A stretch of DNA of 9,004 bases, from contig JAISXJ010000111.1 in the NCBI GenBank assembly GCA_031270565.1, positions 1-9,004 on the forward strand, written 5' to 3'. Below the pieces are notes generated by a model that saw nothing but the letters and a program-made list of their open reading frames with translations, searched no databases and was not told where the DNA came from. Below are positions 1-6,464 of this stretch, piece by piece. How positions within the stretch are numbered: the first letter of the stretch is position 1; every line of letters begins with the position of its first letter. The translations under genes were made by a program, and so were the position numbers. The stretch comes from Prevotellaceae bacterium (GTDB lineage: Bacteria; Bacteroidota; Bacteroidia; Bacteroidales; Paludibacteraceae).

Positions 1-10
1 AAATCTGCAA

Positions 11-33
11 AACTTGTCCCGCCAAAGCGGGAG
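11..33. repeat. Small dyad repeat, family A, copy 1
   Basis: A 23-base element whose core is CCCGC-CAAA-GCGGG, a 5-bp GC stem (18-22 with 27-31) with a 4-base loop. An identical 23-base copy lies at 109-131, and a degenerate copy in the opposite orientation (4 differences over 22 bases) lies at 8917-8938. Small GC-rich dyads of this kind behave like REP-type dispersed repeats; no coding potential is evident. Confidence 0.75.
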
Positions 34-43
34 ATTTTCAGAA

Positions 44-152
44 CTCTGTGTCCCTCTGTGTGTTCTCCGTGTCTCTCTGTGAAAAATAAATTTCACAGAG
101 AGACACGGAACTTGTCCCGCCAAAGCGGGAGGTTTCACAGAGGGGCACAGAG
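44..152. repeat. Nested inverted-repeat element (CTCTGTG type)
   Basis: Two nested hairpins. The inner one is a perfect 19-bp inverted repeat, 66-84 with 91-109, around a 6-base loop AATAAA. The outer one pairs 44-60 with 136-152 over 17 bp with a single mismatch, which would be a G-U wobble in RNA. The arms are built from reiterated CTCTGTG/CACAGAG. The second copy of the family A dyad (109-131) lies between the inner and outer right arms. The complete structure spans about 109 bases and has no convincing ORF. It could be a structured non-coding element or a MITE-like unit; its mobility is unknown. Confidence 0.7.
109..131. repeat. Small dyad repeat, family A, copy 2
   Basis: This is identical over 23 bases to the copy at 11-33 and carries the same CCCGC-CAAA-GCGGG dyad. 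It is embedded inside the larger nested inverted repeat, immediately after its inner hairpin, which suggests that one element inserted into or next to the other. Confidence 0.75.
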
Positions 153-179
153 TAGGGGCGCAATTAATCGCGCCCTTAC
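152..179. repeat. GTAGGGGCG palindrome, copy 1
   Basis: A 28-bp near-palindrome beginning GTAGGGGCG and ending CGCCCTTAC. Only two of the 14 base pairs are mismatched, and both become G-U wobbles in one transcript strand. A related palindrome with the same GTAGGGGCG opening is at 2135-2158. It is REP-like and directly abuts the CTCTGTG element. Confidence 0.7.
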
Positions 180-216
180 TGTTGCGATTATTAGATTTTT
201 CATTATTGCGTATTTC

Positions 217-248
217 ATTTCTTCATTTCTTCATTTCTTAATTTCTTA
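217..248. repeat. 8-bp tandem repeat, four units
   Basis: Four head-to-tail octamers: ATTTCTTC twice, then ATTTCTTA twice. It lies in AT-rich intergenic DNA between the palindrome cluster and the first heptad array. It is the only tandem array in the window with an 8-bp rather than a 7-bp period. Confidence 0.75.
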
Positions 249-279
249 ATTATTAATTGCTGCGTATTCTGTATTTTAT

Positions 280-313
<34 letters not shown>

Positions 314-708
314 TTATTTAATTTTCAAAGCGTTTGACCGCAGAAAACAGGTTGAATTGCAGTATACAGAGCGTTATAGCGGCGATTTGCGCGTCAAAAT
401 CGCGACTCTCGCATTTGTCCAAGTTCTGAAATAATTTTAGTACTTTTGTTGTGCAGCATCTTGTTTTTTGTTTTACAACACACAGTTAGTAAAAATAAGT
501 AACTGAACAAAATAAAATGCTACCTTGTTTATTATAAATCAGCAGGTTGTGGAACTTGCGAAAGTGGAATTATTAATTAATAATCTTGGTAGAAATACAG
601 GTTTATATATCTAAAATTCAATAATTTGCAGGGTGATAAAATCAGTAGAATTATCAAATACTATAACGTTATAAAAAAAATCAATAAAAAAAAACGAATT
701 TATAACAT
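314..708. other. Gene-free AT-rich stretch
   Basis: No credible coding region on either strand. Visible structure is limited to a 7-bp stem GCGATTT/AAATCGC (382-388 with 397-403), a perfect 16-bp AT palindrome at 569-584, and a weak promoter-like TACTTTTG at 441-448 with TTTG at 414-417 but 23-base spacing, longer than usual. Nothing here can be assigned a function from sequence alone. Confidence 0.6.
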
Positions 709-717
709 TATATTTGC
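709..717 (+). promoter_or_regulatory. Bacteroidetes -7 promoter element for the SDR gene
   Basis: TATATTTGC matches the Bacteroidetes -7 consensus TAnnTTTGC at every defined position. It would start transcription near 724, giving a leader of about 30 bases before the ATG at 754. No clear TTTG -33 box is seen at the usual distance, where the sequence is an A-tract. Confidence 0.6.
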
Positions 718-753
718 AAAAAATTTGTTTATAATTTTAATTATTTTAATATC

Positions 754-1527
754 ATGAAAAAGGAATATGTAAATTACAGCAGGCGATTTGAAGGTAAAGT
801 CGCCATCGTTACAGGTGCAGCCTCCGGTATCGGCAGAGCAACGGCAGCAAAACTTGCTCGTCAGGGCGCTTCCATAGTGGTTGTGGACATTAACAAAGAG
901 AAGGTACAGGACGTTGCCGACGAGATTGTTAAAGCGGGCGGGATTGCCAAAGCATTTGCCGCCGACGTTACCGACCCCAAGGCAAACGAAGCAATGGTTG
1001 CATTTGCCGAAAAAGAGTTCGGAGCATTGCATCTGGCATTCAACAACGCCGGTATCAGCGGACCTCAGGGCTTGCTCGCCGACATTGACATTGACGGCTA
1101 CAGGAAAGTGGTAGAGGTGAATCTGAACGCTGTTTTCTACGGGATGCATGCGCAGATTCCGGCTATTCTTCGCGCCGGCGGCGGCGCAATCGTCAATACG
1201 GCGTCGATACTTGGACTTGTCGGCGAAGCGACAGCCGTTGGCTATGTTACTGCAAAGCACGGTGTTACCGGCTTGACCAAAGCCGCAGCACTCGGCTATG
1301 CCGACAAAGGCATTCGTATTAATTCCGTTCATCCGGGCTATATTGACACGCCCTTGCTCAACGCACTCACACCGGAAGCGAAGGCTGCTCTGGCGGCACA
1401 ACATGCTCAGGGACGGTTCGGCACTTCGGAAGAGGTTGCAGATGCGGTCGCATTTTTGCTCTCTGACAGGGCTTCGTTTGTTTCCGGCTCACAGTTTGTG
1501 GTTGACGGCGGATATACGGCGCACTAA
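754..1527 (+). CDS. Short-chain dehydrogenase/reductase (classical SDR, NAD(P)-dependent)
   Basis: This 257-residue protein is a full-length classical SDR oxidoreductase, expected to be soluble and cytoplasmic with a Rossmann fold. Visible motifs in order are the cofactor loop TGAASGIG (20-27), Asp45 at the end of the second beta strand (typical of NAD(H) preference), Asp71-Val72, NNAG (97-100), structural Asn123, and the catalytic Ser151, Tyr164 and Lys168 (YVTAK). PG at 194-195 and a C-terminal substrate-loop region follow. The family reduces or oxidises alcohol/carbonyl groups; the substrate cannot be read from sequence, and relatives are labelled glucose, steroid or 3-oxoacyl dehydrogenases. 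The start is the ATG about 30 bases after a good promoter; no Shine-Dalgarno site is seen, as usual in this phylum. It appears monocistronic, with a terminator-like hairpin downstream. By eye its GC content (over 50% in sampled lines) is above that of its neighbours, which is only a weak hint of separate origin. Confidence 0.93.
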   Translation: MKKEYVNYSRRFEGKVAIVTGAASGIGRATAAKLARQGASIVVVDINKEKVQDVADEIVKAGGIAKAFAADVTDPKANEAMVAFAEKEFGALHLAFNNAGISGPQGLLADIDIDGYRKVVEVNLNAVFYGMHAQIPAILRAGGGAIVNTASILGLVGEATAVGYVTAKHGVTGLTKAAALGYADKGIRINSVHPGYIDTPLLNALTPEAKAALAAQHAQGRFGTSEEVADAVAFLLSDRASFVSGSQFVVDGGYTAH

Positions 1528-1550
1528 TTGCATGTTTGCAGAGAAATCAG

Positions 1551-1588
1551 AACTTCGGCATTGGGCAACTAAAACCTTTGCCGAAGTT
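1551..1588 (+). terminator. Terminator-like hairpin after the SDR gene
   Basis: A perfect 10-bp stem AACTTCGGCA / TGCCGAAGTT (1551-1560 with 1579-1588) with an 18-base loop, 23 bases after the SDR stop codon, followed by the T-rich TATTGTTG. The large loop and interrupted T-tract make it less than ideal as an intrinsic terminator. Confidence 0.5.
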
Positions 1589-1607
1589 TATTGTTGTCAG
1601 TTATCAG

Positions 1608-1659
1608 TAGTTATTAGAGTTTAGTTATTAGAGTTTAGTTATTAGAGTTTAGTTATTTT
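1608..1659. repeat. Heptad array II (NNNNTAG on + strand)
   Basis: Six phased heptads alternating TTATTAG and AGTTTAG (1611-1652), giving an apparent 14-bp unit repeated three times, then a decayed TTATTTT. It lies just downstream of the SDR gene with TAG on the sense strand, so it supplies stop codons in all three frames. Its units are exact reverse complements of heptads in array III. Confidence 0.85.
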
Positions 1660-1844
1660 AACTACTGTTAAGGGACAAAAAACAAACAACGTTTTAAGCA
1701 GCGAGAGCAGAAGCAAAACACATAACGGATTGAAACTTTTATAATTTATTAATTTATTATCACTAAGTTAATTATTAAATGGATTTATAATTTGCTAATT
1801 AATAGAGATTTACAATAAATATTTTTGACATTTCATACTTAACA
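1660..1844. other. Gene-free AT-rich spacer between arrays II and III
   Basis: No coding potential is seen. It is AT-rich sequence with a short direct repeat (AATTTATT twice, around 1743-1758). It would form the loop if the oppositely oriented heptad arrays on either side paired in RNA. Confidence 0.5.
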
Positions 1845-1942
1845 CTAATATCTACTATCTAATATCTAATATCTAATATCTATACTCTAATAACTAAACT
1901 CTAATCACTAAACTCTAATAACTAATCACTAACAACTATTCC
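1845..1942. repeat. Heptad array III (CTANNNN on + strand)
   Basis: Fourteen consecutive 7-base units, every one starting with CTA and with no phase slip. CTAATAT occurs four times; other units are CTACTAT, CTATACT, CTAATAA, CTAAACT, CTAATCA, CTAACAA and CTATTCC. CTAATAA and CTAAACT are exact complements of array II units, and CTATACT is the complement of the AGTATAG unit of array IV. It lies upstream of rfbB. Confidence 0.85.
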
Positions 1943-1971
1943 AAATAAATCCTGCATTGGAAAAAAAACGC

Positions 1972-1980
1972 TAACTTTGC
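1972..1980 (+). promoter_or_regulatory. Possible -7 promoter element (TAACTTTGC)
   Basis: This matches TAnnTTTGC fully, but no TTTG box lies at the expected spacing (the nearest TTG is about 12 bases upstream) and it is over 300 bases before rfbB. It may be fortuitous or a minor start. Confidence 0.3.
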
Positions 1981-2066
1981 ATAAAAATTTTAACGCGGAA
2001 TTTGAATTTAAATAAAACACAAATAACACATTTTGTTTACAAACCATTAAAAAAAAACAAAAATAA

Positions 2067-2099
2067 TTTGGACATAAGTAAAAATACTCTTATTTTTGC
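2067..2099 (+). promoter_or_regulatory. Bacteroidetes promoter, -33 TTTG and -7 TATTTTTGC
   Basis: TTTG at 2067-2070, a 20-base spacer, then TATTTTTGC at 2091-2099, which fits the Bacteroidetes TTTG / TAnnTTTGC arrangement. Transcription would begin near 2106, about 190 bases before the rfbB ATG, so the leader would contain the GC-rich palindrome at 2139-2158. No closer consensus promoter is seen (AATATTTGA at 2262-2270 is one base off), so this is the best candidate for rfbB. Confidence 0.6.
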
Positions 2100-2134
2100 A
2101 AAAAGAATTAAAAAGTAAGTTGTGCGAGTTGTTA

Positions 2135-2158
2135 GTAGGGGCGATGCATGCATCGCCC
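2135..2158. repeat. GTAGGGGCG palindrome, copy 2
   Basis: A perfect 20-bp palindrome, GGGCGATGCATGCATCGCCC (2139-2158), preceded by GTAG. The opening GTAGGGGCG and closing CGCCC match the palindrome at 152-179, while the centre differs, as in a REP-like family with a conserved stem base. It would lie in the rfbB leader RNA if the promoter at 2067-2099 is used. Confidence 0.7.
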
Positions 2159-2298
2159 AAAAGGACGAAAAAATGTTGTGCAGTGTAGAGGAGTTCTCAA
2201 AAATAACAAGTTTGAAAATCGCCCTGTAATATGCACTTCAGCGGAATTACGATAGCGTTATAATATTTGAATTTTAATAATTTATAGAATATAGGCAA

Positions 2299-3357
2299 AT
2301 GAGAAAAACTATTTTGATTACAGGCGGAGCCGGATTTATCGGTTCGCATGTTGTGCGTTTGTTTGTAAATAAATATACAGATTATCTAATCCTCAATCTC
2401 GATGCGCTTACCTATGCGGGCAATCTTGAAAATCTGAAAGACCTTGCAGGCAGTCCCAACTATTTATTTGCGAAGGGCGATATTACAGATTTGGAGTTTG
2501 TTTCTGCGCTCTTTGCCCGATACAATTTTGATGGCGTGATTCATCTCGCTGCCGAAAGCCACGTTGACCGTTCCATTGCCGACCCGATGGCATTTATAAA
2601 AACAAACGTTTTTGGCACTGTCAATTTGCTGAACGCAGCCAAGGAAGCATGGAAAGGCAGTTTTGAGGGGAAACGCTTTTACCACATCTCTACTGACGAG
2701 GTTTACGGAGCATTGGAAAACGACGGCACATTCTTTACCGAAAGCACAAAATATCAGCCTCACTCGCCTTATTCGGCATCAAAAGCGAGCAGCGACCATT
2801 TTGTACGCGCATACCACGATACTTACGGCTTGCCGGTAGTTGTGTCGAACTGCTCAAACAATTACGGCTCGCACCATTTCCCCGAAAAACTCATCCCGTT
2901 AAGTATCAATAATATAAAACATCGCAAACCTATCCCTGTTTACGGGAAAGGTGAAAACATACGCGACTGGCTTTGGGTAGATGACCACGCACGCGCAATA
3001 GACATCATTTTTCACAACGGAAAAGACGGCGAAACATACAACATCGGCGGCAACAACGAATGGACAAATATTGACCTGATAAATACGCTCTGCAAAATTA
3101 TGGACAGAAAACTCGGACGTGCTGACGGAGAGTCGGCGCAACTGATTACTTTCGTTACCGACCGTGCAGGACACGACTTTCGTTATGCCATCAACTCGTC
3201 CAAGTTGCAGAACGAACTGGGCTGGCAGCCGTCGTTGCAGTTTGAAGAAGGACTCAAAAAAACAGTTGACTGGTATTTGGAAAACGAAGAATGGCTCGAA
3301 CATATTGTTAATGGACAATACAGAGACTATTACGCAAAGCAGTATGAAAATCGTTAA
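2299..3357 (+). CDS. rfbB: dTDP-glucose 4,6-dehydratase
   Basis: This enzyme converts dTDP-D-glucose to dTDP-4-keto-6-deoxy-D-glucose, the second step towards dTDP-L-rhamnose and other deoxysugars used in surface polysaccharide; it is a cytoplasmic NAD-dependent extended SDR. The 352 residues match the family's usual length. Visible features are the NAD-binding GGAGFIGSH (9-17), Asp35, Asp61-Ile62, LAAESHVDRS (83-92), the signature STDEVYG (131-137) with the catalytic Thr132-Asp133-Glu134 trio, Tyr158 and Lys162 (YSASK), and the substrate-binding segment SNNYGSHHFPEKLIP (186-200). These separate it from UDP-glucose epimerases and from plain SDRs. The other rhamnose genes (rmlA, rmlC, rmlD) are not in the window, so it is an isolated copy here. 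The next gene starts 47 bases downstream on the same strand and may share its transcript. RfbB and RmlB are synonyms for the same enzyme. Confidence 0.97.
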   Translation: MRKTILITGGAGFIGSHVVRLFVNKYTDYLILNLDALTYAGNLENLKDLAGSPNYLFAKGDITDLEFVSALFARYNFDGVIHLAAESHVDRSIADPMAFIKTNVFGTVNLLNAAKEAWKGSFEGKRFYHISTDEVYGALENDGTFFTESTKYQPHSPYSASKASSDHFVRAYHDTYGLPVVVSNCSNNYGSHHFPEKLIPLSINNIKHRKPIPVYGKGENIRDWLWVDDHARAIDIIFHNGKDGETYNIGGNNEWTNIDLINTLCKIMDRKLGRADGESAQLITFVTDRAGHDFRYAINSSKLQNELGWQPSLQFEEGLKKTVDWYLENEEWLEHIVNGQYRDYYAKQYENR

Positions 3358-3404
3358 GAATTAACTTATAAAATTGATTATATAACTTTAAAAATTTTAG
3401 AAAA

Positions 3405-4229
3405 ATGGCAACAAAAAAGAACGTAATTAGAGTAGAAAACAAGCCGTCTTCAGCCTCATCCTCTTCGGGGAAAGTTTTCACCCCTACTGCCGAGGCAAAA
3501 GGCAAGGCTTCGCAAAATCGCCTTTTGGCAATCGTATTGTGGGCGCTGGCTGTGGTCGCCGAAGTGGTTGCAATGGTGATTCTGTTCAAGAAAGACCCCG
3601 AAATTGCTCTAACAACAGGCAAACGTGTTATGCTGATTGTTATTTTGCTTGTTGATTTGGTTTTGCTTATAGCAGGCTCCGGTTTCTGGAAAAAGGCAAA
3701 CCGTCTCAACCCGCCCTCAAAAGCAAGTGCGCTCTTTGGTATTCAAAGTCAGTTGGGCATTATAATGGCTGCCGTATGCTTTTTGCCCGTAGTGATTCTT
3801 GCGTTTATTAAAAAAGAATATCTTGTGGGAGCGATTGCCGCAGCATTTATGGTTGGCGGAGGCGCGGCAAGCGCCGACTATAACCCCGCATCGCAAGAGC
3901 AATATGCAGCGCAAACATCTGAAGTAGAAACACTTACAGGAAAAGACTTTGTATACTGGACAAAGTCGGGTACAAAGTTCCATTTGTATGACGACTGCCG
4001 TTACATAAATACAGCCAAAACCACAGACATTTATTCGGGAACAGTGGCGCAAGCGCGTGAGTTAAAGAATATTACAGAACTTTGCAGCGCGTGCAAAGAC
4101 CGAGTAATGAAAGAGAAAGGTATTAGCGAGGAGCAATTGCAGCAGGCACAACAAGCCGCCGCCAATGCCATTGAAGGCACACAACTTCCCACAACGGAAG
4201 AGAACGGAGAAGGAGAGCAGGCTGAATAA
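3405..4229 (+). CDS. Membrane protein with C-terminal His/Cys metal-site-like domain
   Basis: I do not recognise a named family for the whole protein (274 residues). Residues 1-38 are a Ser/Lys-rich, probably cytoplasmic tail. Hydrophobic segments lie at about 40-61, 75-92, 117-135 and 139-156, so four helices are likely. They are followed by a soluble domain from about 158. In it, FVYWTKSGTKFH (182-193) precedes Cys198, and Cys227 and Cys230 form a CxxC, giving His193-x4-Cys198 ... Cys227-xx-Cys230. This His-Cys-Cys-Cys layout resembles the small zinc-binding-like module (aromatic-T-x-G-x-x-[YF]-H-x-C ... P-C-x-x-C) attached to many bacterial secreted or membrane proteins; that likeness is recalled, not searched. 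The tail (about 241-274) is Gln/Glu-rich. An even number of helices would place both ends on the same side. No signal peptide is seen. It lies 47 bases after rfbB without a clear promoter, so co-transcription is likely; any functional link to sugar synthesis is unproven. Confidence 0.85.
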   Translation: MATKKNVIRVENKPSSASSSSGKVFTPTAEAKGKASQNRLLAIVLWALAVVAEVVAMVILFKKDPEIALTTGKRVMLIVILLVDLVLLIAGSGFWKKANRLNPPSKASALFGIQSQLGIIMAAVCFLPVVILAFIKKEYLVGAIAAAFMVGGGAASADYNPASQEQYAAQTSEVETLTGKDFVYWTKSGTKFHLYDDCRYINTAKTTDIYSGTVAQARELKNITELCSACKDRVMKEKGISEEQLQQAQQAAANAIEGTQLPTTEENGEGEQAE

Positions 4230-4328
4230 TTTTATTTCCTGTAAAGAAAAAAGAGGGGAAATTTATTCTGTAAAAAAAATCACAAAAAATAAGAAATAGC
4301 AATTAAGCGGAAAAAACAAACAAAAAAT

Positions 4329-6275
4329 ATGGCTTTAACAATAATCAGTTTAATAAAACAGGTGCCACTCCCTGCCGAAATGCGAATGGGCGAAGACGGT
4401 TTGATGGACCGAACGAAAGCGAAATCTATCATTAATATTGATTGTCAGTTTGGCTTGGAGGCAGGACTTCAACTGAAAAAGCAGTACCCCGATGCGCGTA
4501 TGATTGTATGTTCGATGGGTCCCGGGTCTTTTGAGGCATCTCTGAAAACGGCTATCTCAATGGGCTATGACGAGGCGTATTTGCTCAGCGACCGCAAACT
4601 TGGCGGCTCTGACACCTATGCTACAGGGCTGGCTATCAGCACGATGCTCGAATATCTCGGATTTAGCAAGGATAGAAAAGAACCTTTTATCATCTTTGCA
4701 GGTCGTCAAACTTCTGACGGCGACACCGCACACGTCCCGTCGCAGGTTGCCGAGAATATGGGAATCCCGCAGGCAACTTTCGTTGAGCGCGTAGAAGCAA
4801 ATGACGGCAACACCGTTACTGCCAGACGTATCATAGAAGGAGGCTACCAGATACTCAAACTGCCGATGCCCTGCCTTATTTCGCTCACTCCCACAGGCGT
4901 GAAGCCGCGCAAACCGTCTCTGATTGGCGCAATTAAGGCGCGTTATACAACGATTAATGTGCTGTCAGTTGACGACATAAAAATGACCCCCGAACAGCAG
5001 GCATTGATAGGCATAAACGGCTCGCCGACAATTGTTGCCGCAGTTGCAAACATTGAAAGCGACCGACCGCCTGTGGCTTTAGCCACAGGGCAGGGCGACG
5101 AGCAACTTGTTAATTCGTTCATACAGGAATGGGAAAAAGGCGGAAACGCACTCGTCAAAAAAGAGAAGGCAGAAAAAGAGACAAAGGAGTTGCCTGATTT
5201 TCCGATAGTTGACTTACGCGAACAGAATAAGGGTATTCTTACGTGGGCAGAAATCACCAATGGCAAAATTGCCCGTCCTTCGCTGGAACTGCTTACTCCT
5301 GCACGCCATTTGGCTGACCAACTTGGTAACGACACAAAAATTTCGACAGTTATAATTGGAAAGAATGTTAAAGAGTTGGTAAACACGCTGTTTGAGTACG
5401 GGTCGGACGAGGTTATTTTGGTAGAGAACGACAAATTGGAAGAATATCTTGTTTTGCCATTTTCAGATATTATTACACAAATAATCAGGGAGCGGAAGCC
5501 CGAAGTTGCGCTTTTTGCGGCAACAACTGCCGGTCGCGAACTCGCTCCCCGTATCGGCATGAGGACGGGTTCAGGCGTTACTGCGGATTGCACAGGGCTT
5601 GAAATGGGGCACTATATCGACCGCAAAAACAAGCGCATTATTCGCCCTGTGTTGCACAGCCGCCGCCCCACTTACGGCGAAAGCAAACTCGCTACGATTC
5701 TCGGATTTGTGTATCCGCAGATTTCTACCGCCCGTGCAGGTACTTTCCCCGTGCCTGCACAGCAGCGCGGACGGACAGGCACGATTTCGAAATTTGCTCC
5801 GAAACTTAACAATGAAGATTTTGTTACGCAAATAATTGATACCAAGCGCGGCGAAGGCGGGTTGCAGTCGCTTTTTGATGCCGACATTATTGTTTCCGGC
5901 GGGCGCGGCGCTGTTGGCGACGGGCTGAAACTGGTTCAGCAACTTGCCGAGGCGCTCAAAGACAAAAACATAAAAGCAGAATGGGCATGCAGTCGTGTGG
6001 TGGTCGATAACGGATTTGCAGAGTACGCGCGTCAGATTGGGCAAACAGGTAAAACCGTGCGCCCCAAAGTTTATGTGGCAATCGGCATTAGCGGCGCAAT
6101 TCAGCATATCGCAGGCATTAAAGAAAGCGGTAAGATAGTAGCAATTAACAATAATCCCAAAGCGCCTATTTTTCATCATGCCGATTTCGGCATTGCAGGT
6201 AACTACGAAGACATTGTACCTGAATTGATAGAAAAGGTGCAGGCAGGATTCACATTTGGACTGGAAGCGAAATAA
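4329..6275 (+). CDS. Fused electron transfer flavoprotein, beta-alpha (EtfB-EtfA)
   Basis: One 648-residue reading frame carries both ETF subunits, normally about 260 and 330 residues from separate genes. The beta part (about 1-250) begins IISLIKQVP and has SMGP (62-65), GGSDTYAT (92-99) and GRQTSDGDTAHVPSQVAE (125-142). A charged linker of roughly 50 residues (about 250-300, Lys/Glu-rich) follows. The alpha part starts at ILTWAE (303-308) and contains the FAD-binding motifs GGRG (524-527), Ser555-Arg556, GQTGKTV (571-577), GISGAIQH (586-593) and VAINNNPKAPIF (604-615). ETF accepts electrons from acyl-CoA-type dehydrogenases and passes them on through FAD. The GGSDTYAT loop aligns from memory with the GADTWAT loop of clostridial bifurcating EtfB, so two FADs and a bifurcating type are possible (inference). 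No acyl-CoA dehydrogenase or ETF:quinone oxidoreductase gene is adjacent. The start ATG lies 99 bases after the previous gene in an A-rich leader without a clear promoter. Confidence 0.95.
   Translation: MALTIISLIKQVPLPAEMRMGEDGLMDRTKAKSIINIDCQFGLEAGLQLKKQYPDARMIVCSMGPGSFEASLKTAISMGYDEAYLLSDRKLGGSDTYATGLAISTMLEYLGFSKDRKEPFIIFAGRQTSDGDTAHVPSQVAENMGIPQATFVERVEANDGNTVTARRIIEGGYQILKLPMPCLISLTPTGVKPRKPSLIGAIKARYTTINVLSVDDIKMTPEQQALIGINGSPTIVAAVANIESDRPPVALATGQGDEQLVNSFIQEWEKGGNALVKKEKAEKETKELPDFPIVDLREQNKGILTWAEITNGKIARPSLELLTPARHLADQLGNDTKISTVIIGKNVKELVNTLFEYGSDEVILVENDKLEEYLVLPFSDIITQIIRERKPEVALFAATTAGRELAPRIGMRTGSGVTADCTGLEMGHYIDRKNKRIIRPVLHSRRPTYGESKLATILGFVYPQISTARAGTFPVPAQQRGRTGTISKFAPKLNNEDFVTQIIDTKRGEGGLQSLFDADIIVSGGRGAVGDGLKLVQQLAEALKDKNIKAEWACSRVVVDNGFAEYARQIGQTGKTVRPKVYVAIGISGAIQHIAGIKESGKIVAINNNPKAPIFHHADFGIAGNYEDIVPELIEKVQAGFTFGLEAK
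5070..5089. repeat. Palindrome inside the ETF fusion linker
   Basis: CCTGTGGCTTTAGCCACAGG is an 8-bp perfect stem with a 4-base loop inside the coding region. It is read in frame as part of RPPVALATGQG, between the beta domain and the linker. It has the look of a REP-type palindrome captured in a gene at a place that tolerates insertion. Confidence 0.65.
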
Positions 6276-6293
6276 TGTAAGTGGCTGATAATG

Positions 6294-6334
6294 AGAGCAA
6301 AAACAAAAGAAACTCAAAATTCTTGGCTCTTTTT
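6294..6334 (+). terminator. Candidate terminator after the ETF gene
   Basis: AGAGC (6294-6298) pairs with GCTCT (6326-6330), and an inner AAGAA/TTCTT pair lies between them. The stem runs directly into TTTTT (6330-6334). It begins 19 bases after the stop codon. The stem is short and interrupted. Confidence 0.4.
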
Positions 6335-6464
6335 GCTAATAATTCAACATCCGCAAGCAGTGATTTGAGCGAGTTTCGCACGGTGTATTGAACTTTTTCG
6401 CAACGGACACTAAACCTGCTGTGAAGCAGAAGTCTAAAAAATAAAAATGTTTTATACTTCATTG
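6335..6464. other. Gene-free segment in the convergent junction
   Basis: This has more balanced base composition than the surrounding intergenic DNA. A small stem CTGCT-GTGA-AGCAG lies around 6418-6431. A 70-codon minus-strand frame crosses it and overlaps the ETF 3' end, but it has no recognisable domain or start context. It may be a dispersed repeat or relic; I cannot identify it. Confidence 0.35.

Noticed and set aside
58..249. 63-codon plus-strand frame at the left edge
   Set aside because: It is made up of hairpin repeats and the octamer array; the translation is low-complexity and has no start context.
569..584. 16-bp AT palindrome ATTATTAATTAATAAT as an operator
   Set aside because: Pure A/T palindromes arise easily in this AT-rich spacer, and it is about 125 bases from the nearest promoter; there is no independent support.
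700..1404. 234-codon open frame on the minus strand opposite the SDR gene
   Set aside because: It is antisense to a clear SDR with all catalytic motifs; its translation is Cys/Asn-rich with no recognisable domain, as expected for a shadow frame of a GC-richer gene.
5050..5240. ETF fusion as an assembly or sequencing artefact
   Set aside because: The frame is continuous from beta to alpha motifs with a plausible charged linker, and all motifs are intact. A single indel would not create such a linker, though read coverage should confirm it.
5571..6317. 248-codon minus-strand frame opposite the ETF alpha region
   Set aside because: It overlaps a strongly conserved coding region, its composition is atypical, and no domain is seen. 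The same applies to the frame at 4943-5593.
6250..6462. 70-codon minus-strand frame in the convergent junction
   Set aside because: It overlaps the ETF 3' end, has no identifiable domain or promoter, and is better described as non-coding or relic sequence.
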